From assembly GCF_011516645.4 (NCBI RefSeq), contig NZ_CP088285.1, positions 4,668,501 to 4,732,500 of the forward strand: a stretch of DNA of 64,000 nt. The letters are read 5' to 3'. The stretch comes from Bradyrhizobium septentrionale. Its GTDB lineage: Bacteria > Pseudomonadota > Alphaproteobacteria > Rhizobiales > Xanthobacteraceae. Below, piece by piece: positions 57,569 to 64,000 of the stretch (positions are counted from its first letter, which is position 1; each line of letters starts with the position of its first letter). The notes below the pieces were generated by a model, which saw only the letters and a program-made list of their open reading frames with translations, was not told where the DNA came from and did no database searches. Position numbers and translations under genes: made by a program.

Positions 57569-57868
57569 ATGTCATTTACAACGCGCGATGGCCGCGACTG
57601 GACGCCAGACTACCTGATGTCGATTGACGCCAAAAAATGCATCGGCTGTGGCCGCTGTTTCAAGGTGTGTGGCCGAGGTGTCATGGCGTTGAAGGGAATC
57701 AGCGAGGACGGCGAACTTGTTGATCTTGACGATGACGAGGACGATGAGATCGAAAAGAAGATCATGGTTCTGAATGATCAGGGCGCCTGCATCGGCTGCG
57801 GCGCGTGCGCCAGGGTGTGTCCGGCCAATTGCCAGGTCCATGTTTCAGCCCCAGCCGAAGCTGCCTGA
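57569..57868 (+). CDS. fdxB: FdxB, nif-specific ferredoxin III
   Basis: 99 residues with CIGCGRCFKVCGRG (about 28-41) and CIGCGACARVCPANC (about 75-89), two [4Fe-4S] sites, separated by a strongly acidic loop (DLDDDEDDEIEKK). This layout is that of nif-associated ferredoxin III. It probably carries electrons to nitrogenase or cofactor synthesis. AGAGGGG precedes the start. Last gene of the nifD operon; IS630 debris follows 26 bp after its stop. Confidence 0.93.
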   Translation: MSFTTRDGRDWTPDYLMSIDAKKCIGCGRCFKVCGRGVMALKGISEDGELVDLDDDEDDEIEKKIMVLNDQGACIGCGACARVCPANCQVHVSAPAEAA

Positions 57869-57893
57869 CCGGTGGCCCTAGAGCGTGATGAGT

Positions 57894-58415
57894 TTAGTTT
57901 TGGTCATATCCGGCGTTTGCGAAGTAGTTGGCGCATTCGGCCGGTGAGACGGTGCCGAGGATCGGAGCGATAGCATCGTAGACGGCCTCGGTGGTTCGCT
58001 GTGCGGCTTTGCGCAGCCAGTGTTTGAACTTGGCGAAGAACTGCTCGATCGGATTGAGATCAGGCGAGTATTTCGGCAGGTAGAAGAGCCGGGCGCCGGC
58101 GGCACGGATGGCGCGACGCACGGCGTGGGCCTTGTGGGAGCCGAGATTGTCCATGATGACGATGTCGCCGTGCCGCAGGGTCGGGACCAGAGCCTTCTCG
58201 ATATAGACAAGGAAGGCTTCGCCGTTGATCGGCCCCTCGAGGAACCACGGAGCGGTAATGCGATCGTGGCGGCCATGAAGGTCATGGTCCGCCAGCGGCC
58301 GTGCGGTACCTTGGCTTTGATACGTTGACCGCGCGGCGCCCAGCCCCGCAGCGGCGCGCCATATTGGTCTTGGTCCAGGTCTCATCGATGAACACCAGCC
58401 GAGTGGGATCGATCC
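57894..58415 (-). pseudogene. IS630-family transposase, C-terminal remnant
   Basis: Contains LVFIDETWTKTNMA, then, after at least one frame change near 58345, WRTMTFMAA and ITAPWFLEGPINGEAFLVYIEKALVPTLRHGDIVIMDNLGSHKAHAVRRAIRAAGARLFYLPKYSPDLNPIEQFFAKFKHWLRKA. These are the three DDE blocks (DET, DNLGSHK, SPDLNPIE). The N-terminal HTH half was removed by the IS66 element at 58416. Different from the IS630 debris at 9.4-10.6 kb. Confidence 0.82.
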
Positions 58416-58465
58416 GTACGCATCCGGTCAGCACCCCGGGCAGGCGCGCCGGTCAGCCGTGGCGC

Positions 58466-60052
58466 TCAGGCGGCAGCCGCTGTGGACTGTTGGGTCGCCT
58501 TCCAATTCCACGGGAGCAGGTCGGCGACTTTGTTGACGGGGTGATCTGGAAGCCTGGCCAACACATCCGCGAGCCAGGCTTGCGGATCAACGTCGTTCAT
58601 CTTGCAGGTTTCGATCAGGGTATAGACGGCGGCGGCGCGATGGCCGCCGGCATCTGAACCGGCGAAGGTCCAATTTCGTCTTCCGACAGCCACACCGCGT
58701 AACGCTCGTTCGGCAGCGTTGTTCGAGAGGCAGACGCGACCATCGTCCAGGAAGCGGGTGAACGCCGCCCAACGGTTGAGCAGGTAGTTGATCGCCTTTG
58801 CAGTATCGTTGCCTGATGAGAGCAAGGTTCGCTGCTGACGCATCCAGATTTCGAGATCGGCGACGATCGGCCTCGACTTATCACGACGTACCGCAAGCCG
58901 CTGTTCCGGCGTTTTGCCGTTGATGGTGCGCTCGATCTCGAAAAGGATATCGATGCGTCGCACGGCCTCGCTGGCAATCGGCGCCTCTCCAGATTTCGCC
59001 AAGTCGAAGAACTTTCTGCGGCCGTGGCTCCAACAGGCCGCTTCAAGGATCGGAGCTGGCTTCCTTTGGGCCTTGTAGAGCTGGTTATACCCATCGAAGG
59101 CATCGGCCTGCATGAGGCCGACATAGCCGGCAAGATGGCTTTGCGGGTGTTCTCCAGCCCGGTTGCGTGAGTAGTAGAACAGGGCCGCCGGCGGATCCGT
59201 GCCGCCAAACGGCCGGTCATCGCGAACATAGGTCCAGATCCGGCCGGTAACCGTCTTGAGCTTGGCCAGCACCGGCACCGTCGTATCGTCGCCGTGGATG
59301 CGTTCCGCGCTCATGACGTGGATCCGGATCGCCTCAATGATGGGATCGAGTGCCACCACGCAGGCGCCGATCCGATCCGCCAGGGTCGAGACGTCGATCT
59401 CGATCCCTTCGCGGGCATAGGTCTTGCTCTGTCGGTTCAACGGCTGGTGCAGCAGGAACTTGTTGACCAGCACCATCGCCAGCAGGCTCGGCCCGGCAAA
59501 GCCTCGCGGGATCGGATGGGAGGGCGCCGGCGCCTCGGTGATTGCCTCACAATCCCGGCAGGAGAACTTTTCGCGGACATGCTCGATAATCTTCCAGCGC
59601 CGTGGCTCACATTCCAGGGTCTTCGATACCACCTCGCCGAGCTTGTGCAGTCGCTCGCTGCCGCACTTGCCACATACGCAAGGAGCGGGTTCGACGATGC
59701 GTTCGATCGGTAGATTGTCCGGCAACGGACGTCGCGGCGGCCGTGGATTTTGCACGCGCTGCTGTTTGGCGGCTTCCGGCGCTGCGAGCTCGGCCTTGGT
59801 TTCCTGCTCAGCCTGGGTCTCTTCAAGATCCTCGATGGCGAGTTCGAGCTGCTCGACCAGCAGCTTGCCGCGCTCAGAAGATTGCCCGAACTGTTCTCGC
59901 CGTGCCTTGGCCAGCATCAGCTTCAGCCGCTCGATCTCCAGCCGGCCGACGGTCACCTCGCTCTTCGCCAGCGTCAGCTGCTCGCGCTGCGCAATGATCA
60001 TCGCGTGTGCTGCGGCAAGGTCGGTGGGAAGCGGATCGGCGGGCGTCGTCAC
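58466..60052 (-). CDS. tnpC: IS66 TnpC transposase (element 3)
   Basis: 528 residues with N-terminal coiled coil, CVCGKCG/CRDCEA zinc motifs, HGDDTTVPVLAKLK and VCLSNNAAERALRGVAVGRRNWTFAGSDAGG. Ends LPWNWKATQQ. Intact, but mobility is doubtful without tnpA and one terminus. Confidence 0.92.
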   Translation of the reverse strand: MTTPADPLPTDLAAAHAMIIAQREQLTLAKSEVTVGRLEIERLKLMLAKARREQFGQSSERGKLLVEQLELAIEDLEETQAEQETKAELAAPEAAKQQRVQNPRPPRRPLPDNLPIERIVEPAPCVCGKCGSERLHKLGEVVSKTLECEPRRWKIIEHVREKFSCRDCEAITEAPAPSHPIPRGFAGPSLLAMVLVNKFLLHQPLNRQSKTYAREGIEIDVSTLADRIGACVVALDPIIEAIRIHVMSAERIHGDDTTVPVLAKLKTVTGRIWTYVRDDRPFGGTDPPAALFYYSRNRAGEHPQSHLAGYVGLMQADAFDGYNQLYKAQRKPAPILEAACWSHGRRKFFDLAKSGEAPIASEAVRRIDILFEIERTINGKTPEQRLAVRRDKSRPIVADLEIWMRQQRTLLSSGNDTAKAINYLLNRWAAFTRFLDDGRVCLSNNAAERALRGVAVGRRNWTFAGSDAGGHRAAAVYTLIETCKMNDVDPQAWLADVLARLPDHPVNKVADLLPWNWKATQQSTAAAA

Positions 60053-60095
60053 GAGGACGAATCAACCATATTCGTCGCAAAAAATCCCGCTCGAT

Positions 60096-60437
60096 TTAAC
60101 CGGAAGCCCGTGGACGCCAGGTTGCCTGCGGCATCCGCCAATCAATTCCGGAGAGGAGATAGGATAGCTGCGCAACGCTGATCGTCACAACGCCATCCGC
60201 CATTGATGGCCACAAAAAGCGGCCTCGCTCCAGCCGCTTCGTGAACAGACACGCGCCTTGGCCATCATGCCAGATGATCTTGATCAGGTCGCCGCGGCGG
60301 CCTCTAAAAACATAGAGATCACCGGCATGCGGATCACGCTTCAAACTCTCCTGGACCAGACGCGCGAGGCTCGGGAAGCCGCGGCGCATATCGGTGTGGC
60401 CGGTCGCAAGCCACACCCGCACATTAGTGAGCGTCAT
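60096..60437 (-). CDS. tnpB: IS66 TnpB (element 3)
   Basis: 113 residues from MTLTNVRVWLATGHTDMRRGFPSLARLVQES; the start at 60437 matches other TnpB N-termini better than the longer open frame to 60881. The FRGRRGDLIKIIWHDGQGACLFTKRLERGRF block is kept. Confidence 0.9.
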   Translation of the reverse strand: MTLTNVRVWLATGHTDMRRGFPSLARLVQESLKRDPHAGDLYVFRGRRGDLIKIIWHDGQGACLFTKRLERGRFLWPSMADGVVTISVAQLSYLLSGIDWRMPQATWRPRASG

Positions 60438-60510
60438 GCGGAGACCACGCGCTGAGGGTTGATCTGGTCGGCTAGGAAGATCTCGCGGAATGGTTTGTCG
60501 CGAGGTCACA

Positions 60511-60954
60511 ATGTCAAAGGATAGTCGTAAGGATAGCGATAAGGATAGGCATATGCCTATCCTCGAACACGGCGCCGACACGCTGCAGCGTGTCGAGATC
60601 ATCACCGGGACGGGCCGACGTCGGCGCTGGTCGACCGATGCGAAGGCGGCGATTGTTGCGGAGAGTTTTGCGCCGGGTGCAAGCGTGTCCGCAGTGGCGC
60701 GGCGACACGACATCAGTCCAAGCCTGTTGTTTCTCTGGCGTCGCCAGGCTACGCGGGCGCAGGTCGCGGAGCGCGGGGACAGAGGCATGCCACCTGGCTT
60801 TGTGCCGGTCGCGATCACCGGCTGTGGGCGCCCGAGTGAGGAGCAGGCGGCGATCGAGATCGAGGTCGGCGCGATTCGCATCCGTGTCAGGGGGACAGTC
60901 GACCGGGAGGCACTGTGCGAGGTGCTGGCGGCGGTCGGGACGGTTGGTCGATGA
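60511..60954 (+). CDS. tnpA: IS66 TnpA (element 4)
   Basis: 147 residues with the HTH pattern RRRRWSTDAKAAIVAESFAPGASVSAVARRHDISPSLLFLWRRQ at about 33-76. Its first codons contain three AAGGATAG direct repeats 12 bp apart (60517, 60529, 60541). A start at the internal ATG 60553 would give a more standard length. The stop overlaps tnpB. Confidence 0.85.
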   Translation: MSKDSRKDSDKDRHMPILEHGADTLQRVEIITGTGRRRRWSTDAKAAIVAESFAPGASVSAVARRHDISPSLLFLWRRQATRAQVAERGDRGMPPGFVPVAITGCGRPSEEQAAIEIEVGAIRIRVRGTVDREALCEVLAAVGTVGR

Positions 60955-61301
60955 TCGGGCTTCGAGCTGGGTTGTCGATCTGGATTGCGACGCAGCCGGT
61001 CGATTTCCGCCGCGGCATGGACTCGCTGGCGATGCTGGTGAGCGAGGCCTTTGGAGCCGATCCGTTCGACGGCGGACTTTATGTCTTCCGCTCCAAGCGC
61101 CGAGATCGCGTGAAGATCCTGACTTGGGATGGAAGCGGCCTTGTCCTTTACTACAAAAGAATCGAGGGGCAGTTCACCTGGCCGCCGATCAAGGAAGGCG
61201 TCATGTCGCTATCTCATGCTCAGCTCTCGGTGCTGCTCGATGGCTCGGACTGGAAGCGTGTGCCGATGCGAGTTGTGGATCAGCCGATGCGAGCTGGTTG
61301 A
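60951..61301 (+). CDS. tnpB: IS66 TnpB (element 4)
   Basis: 116 residues: LSIWIATQPVDFRRGMDSLAMLVSEAFGADPFDGGLYVFRSKRRDRVKILTWDGSGLVLYYKRIE, a distant but clear IS66 Orf2 member. Confidence 0.9.
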   Translation: MIGLRAGLSIWIATQPVDFRRGMDSLAMLVSEAFGADPFDGGLYVFRSKRRDRVKILTWDGSGLVLYYKRIEGQFTWPPIKEGVMSLSHAQLSVLLDGSDWKRVPMRVVDQPMRAG

Positions 61302-61355
61302 TCATTATCAAGAGTCGTTCGTCACTCATGCGGAGTTGTTGTAGAATCGCTCTGC

Positions 61356-62984
61356 ATGAGTGATTTGCCTTCCGATCCAGCATTGCTCCGACAAGCCGTG
61401 ATGACGCTATCGTCACGGCTTGCGGCGTTGTCGGAGGAATGCAGCACGCTGGCGACCGAGCGTGATGCAGCGATCGCCCAACGCGACGCTGCGATCCAGG
61501 AGAACGACAAGCTCCTGATGATCCTGTCCCAGTACAAGCGCACGATCTTCGGTCCGCGCTCCGAGACACTGGATATCGGACAGCTGTCTCTCTTCACCAT
61601 CAGGGCACAGGCGGTTCGTGCCGCCGCCAACGACGACGTGACCGGAGGCAGGCTGCCTGACGGAGCGGAGGGCCGTGGAAAGCGACCGGCGCGACGCAAC
61701 CGGGGGAAGCTTCCGGAGCATTTGCCGCGCATCGATGTCGTGATCGATATCGAGAGCCACATCTGCCCTTGCTGCGGCGAGCAGCTGCACAAGATCGGGG
61801 AGACCGTCAAGGAAGCCTTCGACGTCATTCCGATGCAGTACCGGGTCAAGCGCATCATGCGTCCACGGTACGGCTGCCGGGGATGCCGCCAGGGTGTTCT
61901 GCAGGCACCCGCGCCGGCCCAGGCGATCGACGGTGGAATGGTGACGGAAGCCTTGCTGGCCCACGTCGCGGTGATGAAATACGGCTACCAGCTGCCGCTG
62001 TATCGCCAGGAACAGATGTTTGCCGCCCAAGGCATCACGCTCGACCGGCAAACGCTGGCCTCGTGGATGGGCCGCGTCGCCTGGTGGCTGAAGCCGCTTC
62101 ACGCGCTGTTGCGCCGCGCAGTGATGTCCTACCCGCGGCTGTTTGCCGACGAGACGCCGCTGCCAGTTCTCGATCCCGGCCGTGGCAGAACCAAAGTCTG
62201 CCAGTTCTGGGCGATCGCCACCGACGACCGCCCGTGGGGCGGCCCGGCGCCGCCGGCAGTAGTCTACGTGTTCGCCGAGGATCGCAAGGCAATCCGCGCC
62301 AGGCAGCTGTTTGGAGACTACGACGGCATCCTGCAGGTCGACGGCTACGCCGGGTACAAGGGGCTGATTAAAAACGGCGGCCGTCTGGTACAACTGGCGT
62401 TCTGCTTCGCGCATGCGCGGCGGAAGTTCTGGGACGTCCACATCGCGACGAAATCGCCGATTGCCGCGGAAGCGCTGCAGCGGATCGCGATGTTCTACGC
62501 CATTGAGGATCGCATTCGCGGTTTGCCGGCGACGCAGCGAGCTGCGGTGCGACAATCCGACACCAGACCGCTGATCGAGGACTTCAAGCCCTGGCTCGAG
62601 GCGCGACTGCTGGAAGTCTCGAAGAAATCCGGCCTTGGCAAGGCGATCCGCTACACCCTCAACCATTGGGATGGCCTGACGCGATTCATCGATGATGGGC
62701 GCATCGAGATCGACAGCAATACGGTCGAACGCAGCATCAAGCCGATCGGGCTGGGAAAGAAAAACTATCTGTTCGCAGGCAGTGAGGGCGGCGCCGAAAC
62801 CTGGGCCACTCTCGCATCACTCATCAACTCCGCAAAGCTTCACGACATCGACCCACGGCACTATTTTACTGATGTTCTCGAGCGCATCGTCTCCGGACGT
62901 ACCAAGATCAATCAGCTGAACACGCTGCTGCCGTGGAATTGGAAAGCCGAGCGCGATGGTTCGGAGCCAAAGCTCGCCGCTTGA
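61356..62984 (+). CDS. tnpC: IS66 TnpC transposase (element 4)
   Basis: 542 residues. Coiled-coil start, CPCCGEQLH zinc motif, FADETPLPVLDPGRGRTK (first Asp region), LQVDGYAGYKGLI, FCFAHARRKFWD and IEIDSNTVERSIKPIGLGKKNYLFAGSEGG. Intact. Stop abuts the stop of a convergent gene. Confidence 0.93.
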   Translation: MSDLPSDPALLRQAVMTLSSRLAALSEECSTLATERDAAIAQRDAAIQENDKLLMILSQYKRTIFGPRSETLDIGQLSLFTIRAQAVRAAANDDVTGGRLPDGAEGRGKRPARRNRGKLPEHLPRIDVVIDIESHICPCCGEQLHKIGETVKEAFDVIPMQYRVKRIMRPRYGCRGCRQGVLQAPAPAQAIDGGMVTEALLAHVAVMKYGYQLPLYRQEQMFAAQGITLDRQTLASWMGRVAWWLKPLHALLRRAVMSYPRLFADETPLPVLDPGRGRTKVCQFWAIATDDRPWGGPAPPAVVYVFAEDRKAIRARQLFGDYDGILQVDGYAGYKGLIKNGGRLVQLAFCFAHARRKFWDVHIATKSPIAAEALQRIAMFYAIEDRIRGLPATQRAAVRQSDTRPLIEDFKPWLEARLLEVSKKSGLGKAIRYTLNHWDGLTRFIDDGRIEIDSNTVERSIKPIGLGKKNYLFAGSEGGAETWATLASLINSAKLHDIDPRHYFTDVLERIVSGRTKINQLNTLLPWNWKAERDGSEPKLAA

Positions 62985-63422
62985 TCAGTTCGACGGCACG
63001 GCGTCGGGAACTTCCTGCGCATCGCTGGCGTCGTCGTAGATCTCTTCGCGGATCACGCGCAGCGTTACCTCGTGCAGATACACTTGCAGCGCACCCTCCA
63101 GCTCGGTGAACTCGGGCAGCAGGACTCGATCAACGAAGCCCCGTGACGCACGGACCATCACCGTGTTACGTCGCTGTCGGCGATAACGAAACGGCCGCAG
63201 CCCATATCGGCGGCAAAGCGCCAGAAACAGGTGCCGAGACCACTGGTCGGGAAGTGAGAATTGCTGTTCGATCGGTGGATCGTGGCGAGCAAGTTCCTCG
63301 ACCCGGGCCCGCACCCGCTGCAGCGCGGCTTCCGCTGCAAGGCGCTCACCAGCAGTTCCGGCCCCCACGAACAACGCCTCGATCTTCCGAAGCTTCTCGC
63401 GCAGCTGCGACTCGCTGGTCAT
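62985..63422 (-). CDS. Hypothetical protein convergent with IS66 tnpC
   Basis: 145 residues: MTSESQLREKLRKIEALFVGAGTAGERLAAEAALQRVRARV at the N-terminus resembles the DUF2786-type helical segment; the rest is basic and includes RHLFLALCRRYGLRPFRYRRQRRNTVMV and a C-terminal acidic tail. It converges with tnpC of element 4 with stop codons back to back, so it may be an accessory gene of that element or a host gene at the insertion edge. Function unknown. Confidence 0.6.
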   Translation of the reverse strand: MTSESQLREKLRKIEALFVGAGTAGERLAAEAALQRVRARVEELARHDPPIEQQFSLPDQWSRHLFLALCRRYGLRPFRYRRQRRNTVMVRASRGFVDRVLLPEFTELEGALQVYLHEVTLRVIREEIYDDASDAQEVPDAVPSN

Positions 63423-63534
63423 TCTGATCCCCGTTGCCCGCTCCGAACCGGGATCAACCCATCACCGCGCGCCGGCGGCGTCAATCATCCCGACCGCGCT
63501 ATCCAGAGCATTCCGCGCAAGTCAAGCCCAGGCA

Positions 63535-63584
63535 CCCGTGATCCTCTCGTGACGCTCACGCACATTACCCGGTATCGCAATCAT
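63535..63584 (-). pseudogene. IS66 tnpB start, truncated
   Basis: Downstream of the last tnpA the minus strand opens MIAIPGNVR, the usual TnpB start, then diverges (ERHERITG). The rest of tnpB is missing. Confidence 0.45.
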
Positions 63585-63976
63585 CGGCGCTCAAGTACCT
63601 CGAGGACCCGCGCCAGCGCTTCTGGATCGACGTGCGAATCCACTCGGATCCGTCGCCGGTTACCGAGGTCGATCTCGATCAATCCAGTACGCGCGGCCAC
63701 TACAGACCGCCCTCGGCTATCACCCGCAGGTAAGAGCTTCGGAGTTTCCTCCGCCTCCGTGGCGGCGATCTGCACCGGCGCAAAAGACGGTGCGACCTGC
63801 TCGGATGTCCGCGCTTGACGACGCCAGGTGAACACCAGGCTGGCCGCTACTCCGTTGCGACGTGCAACCGCTGTCACCTTTGCGCCCGGCGCCAACGTCT
63901 CCTCGACAATCCGTGCCTTGTCATCCTGCGACCAACGCCGCCGACGCTCCAGCCCGCCCAAAACCTCGACCCGCAT
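63581..63976 (-). CDS. tnpA: IS66 TnpA (element 5, incomplete element)
   Basis: 131 residues: ERRRRWSQDDKARIVEETLAPGAKVTAVARRNGVAASLVFTWRRQAR. Complete HTH accessory protein, of a subtype different from the others here, with only a remnant of tnpB after it. The element is cut on its left; its right end may lie beyond the window. Confidence 0.88.
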   Translation of the reverse strand: MRVEVLGGLERRRRWSQDDKARIVEETLAPGAKVTAVARRNGVAASLVFTWRRQARTSEQVAPSFAPVQIAATEAEETPKLLPAGDSRGRSVVAARTGLIEIDLGNRRRIRVDSHVDPEALARVLEVLERR

Positions 63977-64000
63977 CGCCCGATGACCTTAAAGCTAGAC

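Larger units (their letters stand above)
58416..60480 (-). mobile_element. IS66-family element 3, 5' part truncated
   Basis: A terminal GTACGCATCC at 58416, matching the end of copies 1 and 2, marks one end. tnpC and tnpB are complete, but tnpA is reduced to its last few codons (ending NPQRVVSA near 60440), because another IS66 element begins within ~70 bp. The other terminus is lost. Sequence clearly different from copies 1 and 2. Confidence 0.75.
60490..62984 (+). mobile_element. IS66-family element 4, tnpABC
   Basis: A third IS66 subtype, opposite in direction to element 3, which it appears to truncate. The termini could not be located. Two palindromes overlap start codons: GGATAGGCATATGCCTATCC (60543-60562) just inside tnpA and TCACTCATGC/GCATGAGTGA (61322-61363) around the tnpC ATG. 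Confidence 0.7.

Overview
The window reads as part of the symbiosis island of a slow-growing soybean-type rhizobium, almost certainly Bradyrhizobium. The reasons are a Bradyrhizobium-like nifDKENX cluster with NifA/sigma-54 control, a hydrogenase-maturation cluster, tts-box-controlled type III effector genes, and very heavy insertion-sequence load with many broken genes. These assignments rest on reading the sequence and family knowledge; no database search was run.

Left part (1-12 kb). A prophage remnant lies on the minus strand: a ParB-like protein, a Mom-like DNA-modification protein, and the small and large terminase subunits. The large-subunit gene is split by an IS66 element (147-2741) with a perfect 8-bp target duplication. 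Next come a frameshifted secreted transglutaminase-like gene, a tts box with a 295-residue effector candidate that looks like an ADP-ribosyltransferase, IS630 debris and hypothetical genes.

Middle part (12.2-27 kb). Two very similar units each hold a tts box and a giant C48 (Ulp1/SUMO-protease-like) effector of 1582 or 1881 residues. The effectors contain 3 and 4 long internal repeats; in the second the period is exactly 1098 bp. Each effector cassette sits inside an IS1380-type element: the last ~60 codons of the transposase lie to its left and the rest to its right, with a 47-bp overlap. The second unit still has both terminal inverted repeats (19303-19328 and 26955-26980). This IS-borne effector cassette is the most unusual feature of the window.

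27-41 kb. Decayed SIR2-like and HNH genes, two 27-residue membrane peptides, then hupK-hypABFCDE. hypF is frameshifted, its distal part is fused in frame to hypC, and hypE has an internal deletion. hupSL are absent from the window, so hydrogen uptake is probably lost. An IS3 element split by an IS110 element follows, then a frameshifted alanine dehydrogenase gene with a clean terminator, and a second copy of the IS66 element (41249-43850).

44-58 kb. The nitrogen-fixation core. A NifA site and a sigma-54-like promoter precede fdxN-sufB-sufC-sufD-sufS. Two NifA sites and a -24/-12 promoter precede nifD-nifK-nifE-nifN-nifX-DUF269-DUF683-fdxB. Together these supply nitrogenase structural subunits, FeMo-cofactor scaffolds, electron carriers and, by inference, a dedicated Fe-S assembly system. 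All genes here look intact.

58-64 kb. An IS630 remnant and a stack of at least three different IS66-family elements, one with a convergent accessory gene.
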